64,000 nucleotides of DNA from Candidatus Kapaibacterium sp. (lineage in GTDB: Bacteria; Bacteroidota; Ignavibacteria; Kapaibacteriales; JAEUSM01), in the NCBI GenBank assembly GCA_016788785.1, contig JAEUSM010000006.1, positions 248,001 to 312,000 of the forward strand, written 5' to 3'. Of this stretch, positions 6,794 to 16,200 are shown in pieces. Within the stretch, counting starts at the first letter, position 1. Every line of letters starts with the position of its first letter. The position numbers and the translations under genes were made by a program. The notes beneath the pieces were generated by a model. It saw nothing but the letters and a program-made list of their open reading frames with translations, made no database searches and was not told the DNA's origin.

Positions 6794-9700
6794 CTATTGA
6801 ATGGAAAGTCGACCTGCTCCATTATACGAACGATAGTTTCCGTTGTACATCGCATCTGCCATCACAGGACCCATTGTGAAGGTTCCTTTCGAAACTGCTC
6901 GACACAATATGTAGATGTTTTTCACTTTTCCATCTGCAGTAACAAAGAAACTTACGCGGTCATCTCGAATATCCATATTGTCAACTGGTGCCGCATCTTT
7001 AATCCAATCAAGTCCTTGAACTGCACTAATTCGCGGATTTTCGATTTCCAATCCTGCTGGAAGAAGATCTGTCAATACGACATTATTCACAACACTTTTA
7101 TCATTGGTTGCAAGGCTGTACCGAATAACAATAAGGTCATTTTGTTTGAGAGAGTTCAAAGAAATTTGTGACCCATTGCGGTTGAAAAACGACTTTCTTG
7201 CTTGTAAGTACGAATCGATATCTTTGCTTGGAGACATTCCAATTCCTGAAGTTTCCCACGAATAATATAATTGACCTTTACCAGAAGTAGTGATTTTGAC
7301 CATTTTAGAATTTTCTAACCCATTCTTCAAAATCAAATCCTGTCCAGAGGTAAAATCAGCAACCTTTTTACCATCAATTTCGATAGATGCTGTCAGTGAA
7401 CTTTCACCCAAAGAACGAGAGTATTTCCCCAATGCCATCAATGCAAACGAGACCTCTTGCGTATGTAAAAACCCTGCTTTTTTCATTTGTTCTGATAAAT
7501 GGCGAACCAATTCAACCACTTGTTGATTAGAAGGGTCCACATCAACAAGACAACTTAATGCAAGTGCTTGATCACGAACAAATGATGAGAAACTACCAGA
7601 AAATTCTTGTACAGGAATATCGTTTGAGAATTTTGACGGCAATAATTCACTATAATTTGCATTATCACCAAGCAATTTATAGGTAACTGCTAACAAATAT
7701 TTCGAATCATCGGTAAGTAAGTTTTTATTCGATTTGAGATAGTTCATTGTCGACACTTCACGTTTTTGGTCTAACGCTAAAATGTACAATGAATATGCTA
7801 CTTCACGAGGAATGTATTCACCTTTTTTGATGTTTTGATTATTGATAAAGCGATATTCTACTAAGGTGGATATTTTCAAACGTCTTGTTAAATACTCCAA
7901 TGCCTTATCTAACACCATTCTATTCACTTGAAAACCAGCTTTTTCCGCTTCCAAAAGGAACTGACACGCATAAATTGATGACCACCAATGCTCTTGTGTA
8001 CCACCTTGCCAATAGTAAAATCCACCACTATATGATTGCATTGATTCCACTTTTCGAATTGCTTCTTGTACATTATCCGATGGGCTTGAAGATACAAGTC
8101 GAGTTGATTTTAATGCTCTTGATAAATCTGCAAAATACATTTGTGCAAATCCAGTCGAAATTGTTTGCTCTAAACATCCATACGGATAGGAAACCAACAT
8201 TGACAAATCTTTGCAGAATTGAGCAATTGGAGAATTTGATACCAATAATTTACGTTCTTCCGTACCTTTTACATACGGAGCTACCATCTCAAATGATTCG
8301 GTATTTCCTGCTGAAATAACACCATTTCCAGAAACTTTTTGAAGTGAAGATGCAGGTCGAACAGCTATATTTAACGAATCAATATAGGAATCTGAACCAG
8401 AATTTACCACCACTTGTAACGATGCTTCACCAATTTCATCGGTTGATGCACAAGTAAACGAGGCAATTTGTTCAGCCTTTCCATCAATTGACATTGAATT
8501 TGTCGAAGTGGAAAGTACTTTAATTGGTCCTTGTGTATTGATTTGCACTGAAACATTCTTTTTGTCTGTTGTTGTGTTTGTAACAATTACAGGTAAAGAG
8601 AAGGTGTCTTTTGGACTTAAAAATCTTGGCAAAGCTGTTGAAAGAACTAATGGATCTGCAACAACAATTGAGGCTTCAGCACCACCCATTGTTTTATCGT
8701 TGTATGCAACTGCCATTACTCGGAGAGTTCCAGAAAATTGCGGAACTTTGAAACTATACGTTGCTTTTCCATTTGCGTCAGTTCTCAAAACACCAGACCA
8801 AAACGTGACCAAATTTACTCGCTTATTGGTAATTGGATTGACACGACGAGAAAAATCTCCATCACCACCACCAAAACTAATTTTCCCAACAACAAATTCT
8901 GGATAGAGGAATTTATACATATCAAATGATTCGACAGTCAATGCACGTTTTTGAAAAAAGAAATCAAATGGATTTGGACTGACAAAGTTTTTCACTTGCA
9001 AAACCCCTTCATCAACAATTGCGACTGTTACTTCAGAATTTGGCTTTGCATTTACAGTTACTGTTTGCATGGTGTTTGCACGTGATGTTTTAGGAGCATC
9101 AACAGCAACATTCATTTTATAGGTTGTTTGGGACACATTGATATTATGATAACCATGAGCTACCGTTAATGGAATATCAGATTCTTGATGTGGTTTGATG
9201 AGAGTTGTCGAAATATACACATTCGGTGCAAATCCCTCTTTGATTGGTAATGATAGGGAAGCTGCACGATTGTCAGTTTGTAACACAAAACTTTCCATAA
9301 TATTATTGCGTTCCACAGTGACCAACAATTTCCCTTTAAATGGAGTTTTGAATAACAAATTCGCTGTTTCACCAACGGAATAAGTTTCTTTGTCGGAAAC
9401 AATAGTAACTTGACCTTCTTTGTTTACTTCAAAGGAAGATAAATCCGTAGTGCCATAATTATATGCATAAAAACTATAGTACGCATATCGAGATGCACCT
9501 GGTCGTTTGATTCGAATTTCATAATCACCAGATTGAACTACATTAACTGGCATTGTTGTTCCTGTTCCGCTTATAGCCATTGTTTTTTCAAACAAGATAT
9601 CTTCTTTCGTTTGAGAAACATAACGATAGCCTTCGTCATAACCGCGTTCTAACACAGTATTCCAACGTTTACGAACTAATTGTACCGTTGCTTGAACATT

Positions 9701-12217
9701 ATTAAGTGTTGCACCGTTTTTATCTAAAGCGATGATAGGAACAGAGAATTTCGTATTTGTTGAAATATACCGTTCAAACATTTTGATTCCAAAAAATGCA
9801 TCTTGAGTAATCACATTGAATGTTTCTAATCTATTTACTGGTCGTGACGTTTCGTCAAAAACAGTGATATAGGCTTTTCCTTGCAACACACCAACATCTG
9901 CATATTCTTTTGGAATTGTTATTTCTTCTACGAATGTTCCATCATCCTTAGTTTTTCCAGTTTTGAATGTATTTTCAAAATACATTGAATTATCATTGTT
10001 AATGGAAAAATCATAATCGGAATAAAACTTTGGAGCAAAGGTACTTTTTCTGAAGTTAACTGAAACTTCATACGGTCTATTCGCAGCTGCGGTCCCGTAA
10101 AAATTCATTACGGAAGCTTTAACTTGAATAGATTTTCCCGGTACAACTTCAGTTGAACTAAGTGAAGGTGTAACTTTAATTCTATCTGGTAAAAACTCTT
10201 CCACAGAAATTGGTTCAGAGGCTAAGAGAATCTCATTGGAACTATAAACTTCAACAGTGTAAGTTCCAGTTCTCATAGAAGCTGGAAGTGGAATATTTGT
10301 TTCAGTAGCACCAAATTCGTTCAATGTTTTTTTGTACGAACTAAACTCTTTTCCGTTAGGGTCAATGAATTTTAACACTACCGGAATATTTGGAACTACT
10401 TGATGTTGTTCATTACGAACAATCACATTAGAATGATAGGTTTCTCCTGGTCTATAGATATTTCTATCACCATACACATAGGCAATCATACCAGAAGCAT
10501 TTCCTGATAATCCATTGGTTTCATATCGAGCAGTCTCAACCCTCATACGTGAATTAAGCAGTAAAAACGTAAAGTCATTTTCACTTCTTGCTGTTACCAT
10601 ACCAGGTTTAAAATAGGTGCCACGAGCTTGTAAATTACTGAAGGTTGCAACACCTTTTGCATCTGTTTTTGCTGAGAAGAGTTCCTGATTAGAAGTAGAA
10701 AACACCTTAATTGTTATTCCTGCTAAAGGTTCTGCAGTGTTTAAAGAATTTGCAAACACCGTTAAAGAATTTTCACCTTGTTTTGCAATGAGTCCAACAT
10801 CAGAAAGAGAAACAATTTGAGTAGAACGTTGCCATAAATCCTCACTAGATTGAATTCGAACGACATACATTCCCTTCATATCGCTCATATCATTCATATC
10901 AAAATTCAAAAGCGATATACCGTTTCCAGCTTGAGGGAGTGATGAAGTTTCGAATGTTTTTTCAGAAACAACATCACCATAATCTGTTGCATCTATATAG
11001 CCAAAATCACCCATTGATTGTATCATTCCCTCTTCGGTATATTGATACTTTTGAGCATCTCTCATATAATGGATGATGTTATTTTCGTAAATCTTTGAAA
11101 TAGTTAATTTTGCTTTCGGTACATTTACGATTCGAGTTGCGATGTTTTTTGCGCCTTTTTTACTCAAATATCCTGAGCTAGAATTCACAAATTGAATAGT
11201 AGAAGGAATAGAACCAAACGAAATGGATTTTCCATAACGTTCTTTCAATTTTCCTCCCAAAATTCCTTTAAAAAGTGTATCATTAATTGTCAAATAATAC
11301 TCATAACCAGGCTGAAAATCACCCAAAAGTGCAATACCATCCTCTGTTTGTTTTGCCGTGAATTTCACTTGGGGATCAATTCCTATAACAGAGCCCACTA
11401 CAGCTGGTAAAAGAATTTCAGGTGCAATACTTTGTGAAGTTTTGATAGTAATCTGACCATTTGTTCCATCATAACTACCGTCGACTGATAAAATCTCTAA
11501 CTCATTTTTGTTCGTTATAGAAGTTTGGGTAACAATTTTTTCTTTCGTTAAGGAAGTACTTTCGTGTGCCTTTATACCTTCTTGGATTGTAAATTCAAAG
11601 TTATTGTCAGAAAAAGAATCAGCATTGATTGCTAAAAGTACATGGTTATCTATAGTAGTTGAAAGTAACTGAAAGGGAACATTCGCACCACCTGATGTAA
11701 CGGAAATTTTTTGAGAAATTTCGTTTGGATTCACTGGATAATTGAATGTTAGGGATGCTTTTACAAATCCTTTTGTCGATACTGTTGGTGAAGATGACCA
11801 AATTGTTTCTGAAGAAACTAATTTTAACAACGGAGTATTAAAAGCAATAGATTCGGATTTAACTGCAACTTGTTGTTGTTTTTTATCTAAAAATCGAGTA
11901 ATTTTATCCGTTACTACAGCAGAATATTCTGTTGAATTTCGTAATTTACTTGAAGGAGAAAAAAGGAGTTCTTTCGAAGAAATCCATCGAAATGAACCTG
12001 GGATTGGAGGGTTGAAAGTAATATATTCTGTAGAATCCCAAAGATTTAACTTTTCTTCGGGAGCCAAATCCTTATCAAATTTGAATACAAAATTTTGTTT
12101 CTGATTTACTTCTTTTCCAAAGTTCGTTTCGACTAAAGAAACAGTATTTGGAGTTGAGCAAGAAACAAAGAGAATCAACAACCCTACAAATGTCGAAATG
12201 AGTAATCGAATTTTCAT
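6794..12217 (-). CDS. Bacterial alpha-2-macroglobulin family lipoprotein
   Basis: 1807 residues. Lipoprotein signal with LFVSC and lipidation cysteine at residue 20, so it is membrane-anchored in the periplasm. The long N-terminal part holds repeated macroglobulin-like (MG) sandwich domains, including the signature YRPGETYHSNVIVRN near the MG2 region. The central A2M domain at about residues 1130-1210 has WSGVLRTDANGKATYSF followed by FSGTLRVMAVAY. The thioester motif CLEQ is intact with Cys1348, in the all-helical TED region (YPYGCLEQT). The thioester traps attacking proteases covalently after bait cleavage, protecting the envelope. The usual partner pbpC (PBP1C) is not adjacent; the neighbour 75 bases upstream is a small HMA protein. 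Length is at the upper end of the bacterial family. Confidence 0.93.
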   Translation of the reverse strand: MKIRLLISTFVGLLILFVSCSTPNTVSLVETNFGKEVNQKQNFVFKFDKDLAPEEKLNLWDSTEYITFNPPIPGSFRWISSKELLFSPSSKLRNSTEYSAVVTDKITRFLDKKQQQVAVKSESIAFNTPLLKLVSSETIWSSSPTVSTKGFVKASLTFNYPVNPNEISQKISVTSGGANVPFQLLSTTIDNHVLLAINADSFSDNNFEFTIQEGIKAHESTSLTKEKIVTQTSITNKNELEILSVDGSYDGTNGQITIKTSQSIAPEILLPAVVGSVIGIDPQVKFTAKQTEDGIALLGDFQPGYEYYLTINDTLFKGILGGKLKERYGKSISFGSIPSTIQFVNSSSGYLSKKGAKNIATRIVNVPKAKLTISKIYENNIIHYMRDAQKYQYTEEGMIQSMGDFGYIDATDYGDVVSEKTFETSSLPQAGNGISLLNFDMNDMSDMKGMYVVRIQSSEDLWQRSTQIVSLSDVGLIAKQGENSLTVFANSLNTAEPLAGITIKVFSTSNQELFSAKTDAKGVATFSNLQARGTYFKPGMVTARSENDFTFLLLNSRMRVETARYETNGLSGNASGMIAYVYGDRNIYRPGETYHSNVIVRNEQHQVVPNIPVVLKFIDPNGKEFSSYKKTLNEFGATETNIPLPASMRTGTYTVEVYSSNEILLASEPISVEEFLPDRIKVTPSLSSTEVVPGKSIQVKASVMNFYGTAAANRPYEVSVNFRKSTFAPKFYSDYDFSINNDNSMYFENTFKTGKTKDDGTFVEEITIPKEYADVGVLQGKAYITVFDETSRPVNRLETFNVITQDAFFGIKMFERYISTNTKFSVPIIALDKNGATLNNVQATVQLVRKRWNTVLERGYDEGYRYVSQTKEDILFEKTMAISGTGTTMPVNVVQSGDYEIRIKRPGASRYAYYSFYAYNYGTTDLSSFEVNKEGQVTIVSDKETYSVGETANLLFKTPFKGKLLVTVERNNIMESFVLQTDNRAASLSLPIKEGFAPNVYISTTLIKPHQESDIPLTVAHGYHNINVSQTTYKMNVAVDAPKTSRANTMQTVTVNAKPNSEVTVAIVDEGVLQVKNFVSPNPFDFFFQKRALTVESFDMYKFLYPEFVVGKISFGGGDGDFSRRVNPITNKRVNLVTFWSGVLRTDANGKATYSFKVPQFSGTLRVMAVAYNDKTMGGAEASIVVADPLVLSTALPRFLSPKDTFSLPVIVTNTTTDKKNVSVQINTQGPIKVLSTSTNSMSIDGKAEQIASFTCASTDEIGEASLQVVVNSGSDSYIDSLNIAVRPASSLQKVSGNGVISAGNTESFEMVAPYVKGTEERKLLVSNSPIAQFCKDLSMLVSYPYGCLEQTISTGFAQMYFADLSRALKSTRLVSSSPSDNVQEAIRKVESMQSYSGGFYYWQGGTQEHWWSSIYACQFLLEAEKAGFQVNRMVLDKALEYLTRRLKISTLVEYRFINNQNIKKGEYIPREVAYSLYILALDQKREVSTMNYLKSNKNLLTDDSKYLLAVTYKLLGDNANYSELLPSKFSNDIPVQEFSGSFSSFVRDQALALSCLVDVDPSNQQVVELVRHLSEQMKKAGFLHTQEVSFALMALGKYSRSLGESSLTASIEIDGKKVADFTSGQDLILKNGLENSKMVKITTSGKGQLYYSWETSGIGMSPSKDIDSYLQARKSFFNRNGSQISLNSLKQNDLIVIRYSLATNDKSVVNNVVLTDLLPAGLEIENPRISAVQGLDWIKDAAPVDNMDIRDDRVSFFVTADGKVKNIYILCRAVSKGTFTMGPVMADAMYNGNYRSYNGAGRLSIQ

Positions 12218-12253
12218 CGTAATGTAATTATGGTTTTTAGAAAAACTATCTTA

Positions 12254-12261
12254 CAAAACTA
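12254..12261 (-). promoter_or_regulatory. Possible -7 box of the alpha-2-macroglobulin gene
   Basis: On the minus strand TAGTTTTG matches TAnnTTTG and lies 36 bases before the ATG at 12217. I find no good TTTG at the expected -33 spacing, so this is a weak call; the gene could also be read through from the HMA gene. Confidence 0.3.
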
Positions 12262-12292
12262 CGAAATTTATAGGTCTAAATTCTAGATTTTA

Positions 12293-12550
12293 TCAATTTG
12301 TATCAGATGAAACAATTTTTGTAGTAAAACCAGCTTTTTCAATTAACTTTTGAACTTCTTTTTGAGACAAATCTGTTACTACTGTAAGTGGCTTATCTGG
12401 AGAATTTAGATCGACATTCCACTCACTAATGTTCGAAATTGCTTGAAACTCTTTTTCAATTTTTTGAACACATCCAGAACATTTTACATTCGTATTAAAT
12501 ATATATTTTGATGATTTCGTCTTTGATTTCGAAAATATATTAGAGAACAT
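12293..12550 (-). CDS. Small heavy-metal-associated (HMA) domain protein
   Basis: 85 residues with a short Lys/Ser-rich N-terminus and an HMA ferredoxin-like domain from about residue 15. The metal-binding CSGC motif (Cys24 and Cys27) follows the first strand (KYIFNTNVKC), and the helix VQKIEKEF and the C-terminal EKAGFTTKIV strand are typical. These proteins bind Cu(I) or another soft metal and act as chaperones or regulators of metal traffic in the cytoplasm. No P-type ATPase is next to it. Its start codon is only eight bases from the divergent crtW-like start, so at least one promoter must sit inside coding sequence. Possibly co-transcribed with the alpha-2-macroglobulin gene downstream. 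Confidence 0.85.
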   Translation of the reverse strand: MFSNIFSKSKTKSSKYIFNTNVKCSGCVQKIEKEFQAISNISEWNVDLNSPDKPLTVVTDLSQKEVQKLIEKAGFTTKIVSSDTN

Positions 12551-12558
12551 ATCTATTT

Positions 12559-13251
12559 ATGATTGGTTTAATAATTGCAATATCAGTAATATCCGTTTGG
12601 CTTTCACACTTATTGTATTGTCTAAACTTCGTACATCCAAATGAAAACATATTAGTGACTATCCTTCATGGGCTTACTCAAGCATATTTATTTACTGGAC
12701 TGTTTATAACAGCTCATGATGCTATGCATGGGACGGTTTCTAGATATAAAACTATCAATAAAGTCATTGGTACGATTGCATGTTTTCTCTTTGCAGGACT
12801 TTCTTACAAAAGGTTAATTCACTCTCACGCACTACATCATAAACATCCAACTGATACAGAAAAAGACCCGGATTTTCATCATTCGAATAACTATTTCCTA
12901 TGGTTTTTTTCCTTTATGGTTCGTTATACTACAATCTCACAAATTGTAATAATGGCAATTACATTTAATGTATTAAAAATCTGGTTTTTAGAAAGTTCGA
13001 TATTGGTCTTTTGGGTGATTCCATCACTTTTAGGTACAATTCAATTGTTTACCTTTGGAACATACTTTCCCCATAAAAAACCCCATACTACGGCTATGCA
13101 ACCACATTTCGCAAGAAGTTTACGAAAAAATCATATTGTTGCAATGATTACCTGTTATTTTTTTGGATATCACTCGGAACATCATCAATATCCTCACATT
13201 CCTTGGTGGAAATTATATTCCGTCAAAACTAATCAAACCGATAGCAAATGA
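12559..13251 (+). CDS. crtW: CrtW-type beta-carotene ketolase (fatty-acid-desaturase superfamily)
   Basis: 230 residues and strongly hydrophobic, with about four membrane segments. The three histidine clusters of the membrane di-iron desaturase/hydroxylase superfamily are present: HDAMH (53-57), HSHALHHKH (88-96) and HSEHH (205-209). The surrounding signatures, TAHDAMHGT, DPDFHH, FTFGTYFPH and YPHIPWWKL, are characteristic of the CrtW branch, which adds 4-keto groups to beta-ionone rings (echinenone, canthaxanthin). No other carotenoid gene lies in the window, so the substrate is inferred. It overlaps the next gene (subtilase) by ATGA, implying co-transcription. Alternative: another desaturase-like hydroxylase of the same superfamily. 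Confidence 0.8.
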   Translation: MIGLIIAISVISVWLSHLLYCLNFVHPNENILVTILHGLTQAYLFTGLFITAHDAMHGTVSRYKTINKVIGTIACFLFAGLSYKRLIHSHALHHKHPTDTEKDPDFHHSNNYFLWFFSFMVRYTTISQIVIMAITFNVLKIWFLESSILVFWVIPSLLGTIQLFTFGTYFPHKKPHTTAMQPHFARSLRKNHIVAMITCYFFGYHSEHHQYPHIPWWKLYSVKTNQTDSK

Positions 13252-16200
13252 AACATATACTCTTATTTTTTCTATTGATACTTTCTTTCCAAAAAGCAGT
13301 ATCAGGTACATTTCACGTCAAGTTACAATCTTCTGCTTTTCAACAACAATTTGAGAAATTCTGTGAAGGAAAAGTGAAGGTTAAGAAGCTTTATTCTTTC
13401 CCTAAAAAGATTGAAAATGTATTGAATTCATCGAGTAGAGAATTAGAAGAGAAACTTTCAACTTACTATACAGTTACCTTTAATGAGTCAGTATTATCTC
13501 CTCAATCACTCTATTTACTTTCGTATGTTGAATTCGTTATTCCTATTACAAGGCTTCAACTGTCTTCATTTGGCACTAAAAAATTTCAAAGCAGTGTTGA
13601 TCCACTAAAGGAAGAGCAATGGTATTTAAACCGAATTGGAGTTCCAAGTGCTTGGGAAGAAAGTACTGGTAAAGGAGTATTAATTGGTGTAATTGATACT
13701 GGGATTGAAGAAACCCATCCAGATTTACAAAAAAATTTATGGATTAACTCAAAAGAAGATATAAATAAGAATGGAAAAATTGATCCATATTCTTCTTCTA
13801 TCGAATTAAATGGAGTTTTCGGTGATTTCGATGGGATTGATAATGATGATAACGGATTTATTGATGATGTAATTGGGTATGATTTTGTTGATCAGGATCT
13901 TATTAATTCTGGAGATTATACCACACGTGATGGATATCCTTCCGACGAACGAGGACATGGAACTTCTGTAACAGGTATAATCGCTGCAGAAAAAGATAAT
14001 GGAATTGGAATAGCTGGAATTGCCCATAATGCCAAAGTAATGACCTTACGTGCTTTCGACATCACAGGAAATGGGCAAGATGATGATGTTGCTGCTTCAA
14101 TCATATATGCAACGCTCAATGGTGTTCGAATCCTCAATTGTTCTTTTGGTGATGTTTTCAAATCTCCATTGGTCGAAGATGCAATTCAATTTGCTATAGC
14201 GAATAATGTCTTGGTAGTTGTATCGGCAGGAAATGAACGTGCATCATTCGATAGATACCCAGCGAATATTGAAGGAGTCATCTCTGTTAGTGCTACCAAT
14301 AATCTTGACCGTAGTGCAAGTTTTTCGAGTTATGGGAATTTTATTTCACTTGCTGCACCCGGAGTGAATATAGTAACAACTGACATAAATGCTTCCTATC
14401 AATCCTTCGCAGGTACCAGCGCTTCTGCTCCAATCGTTAGTGCAGTTGCCGCTTTAGTGTTAGAAAAGAATCCTCAACTTCGACCAAATGAGTTAAAAAG
14501 TGTATTAGAATCAAGTTCTGAAGACATTGGTACACCTGGTTGGGATGTATTTTTTGGAGCAGGGTTAGTAAATGCAAAAAACGCAGTTCAAGGTGCCTAT
14601 TCCACATCTATGGCTATAGAATCTCCTCAACAAGAACAACTGTTTTTGAGAGAATCTACATTGTCAATACCAATTACTATTTCAACAATGAATCCATTGT
14701 TTGAATCTTCCGAACTTTCTTGGGGATATGGCAATTCACCAACATCATGGAATGTTCTCGATAATTCTTCTGTGCAAGTTAGAAACAAACAAGTTTCGCA
14801 GCTTTTATCATCAAATCTAATAGATTCAACTATCATACTTCGATTAGAAATCAAATTGAAAAATGGAAAAACAATTGAACACAGAAAAAAGATATATTTG
14901 TATTCAAAAGATTCGTTAAAATTAACTTCATACAGTATTTTCCCTTCACAATTTGGTGCTTTACAAGAATTGTATGTTCAAACGACCTATACTGCTCCTT
15001 TGAGAAATTCGGTTGAAAGAATATCAAACGGAACTTCAATTTACTCAACAAATCAGTTATCATTGACCAATGAACATTTTCACAAAGTTGGTTTTGTAAC
15101 AGATGAATCAGTGAATCAAATTTTTATAAAAGCTCAGCTACCAAATGATTCATTAGTATTAACAACAACATTTGTGGCAAAACCATCTTCTATGCCCGAA
15201 CGTACAGTACAAATGCTGTCAGAGAAATTACCTCCAGCATATATTTGTCCAATTGTTCATCCAATGTATGACAATAAACCTACTACTTTTTTGAGTGATT
15301 TCTCAAAAGGAGATTGGGGAATGTTAAGAACATATACCTACGAAAATGGCAAATTCACTTTACGTGATTCATTGTCAAGAAATTGGGTTCCACGAGCTAT
15401 GGGTAATACGAATGGAAATCAATTGCAAGAATTATTAGTGCAAGAATTTGGTAAAACGATACTGTACGAGCAAAATGAAGTAAACGGTAATCCATTTACA
15501 AATGTAATCTTTTCCGATACCATTGAACAAAACTTTTGGGGAGTTGGGTTAGATGATATTGATGGTGACGGAAATGATGATATTGTTGGGTTTAATGACT
15601 CAGCATTGGTTGTCAAATCTTGGAAAAACAATTCCTACATAGACCTTTATATTTTTCCAAATCCAAGTCGAGGTTCTAGATTTTCTGGGCGGAAATATGT
15701 TTTTGGAAATTTTGATTCAGATCTAAATAAAGAAATTGCTTATGTTGACTTTGACGCCGATATTTCCATTTATGAAATTTCATCGAATGGAATTAAACTA
15801 GAATATTTTTTAGAAAGAAATGGTATCGAAGCTACTCAAATGATTGCCTCTGGTGATTTGGATGGTGATGGAATTGATGAAATTGTTTCGGGTTTTGCTA
15901 CTTCAGAACGAATCTCCGCACTACGAAAACCAACAACACCATTTTGGAATTTTCATGTTTTCAAATTTAAAGGGAACAGTTTTCAAATCATTGATACATT
16001 GATTATCAGTGATGTGCGGATTGGAGGTCCTTTTTCAAACAGTATTTCTATCGAAACTATTGATTCTACAAACAGAAAGAAGATACTTTTTTCAATGTTT
16101 CCCTATTGTTACATTTTTGGACTTGAAAATGAGCAATTACAACCTATTGGACTGACGTTCTCTAATAGTCCAACTATCGTTGCATTACCAGATAAGTCTT

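Noticed and set aside
7885-8319. 144-codon plus-strand frame opposite the alpha-2-macroglobulin gene
   Set aside because: The opposite strand encodes the conserved thioester region, including CLEQ; the frame has no ribosome binding site and a low-complexity protein-like sequence. Judged a shadow frame.
8508-8906. 132-codon plus-strand frame opposite the A2M central domain
   Set aside because: It is antisense to the conserved A2M domain and shows no family match or start signal.
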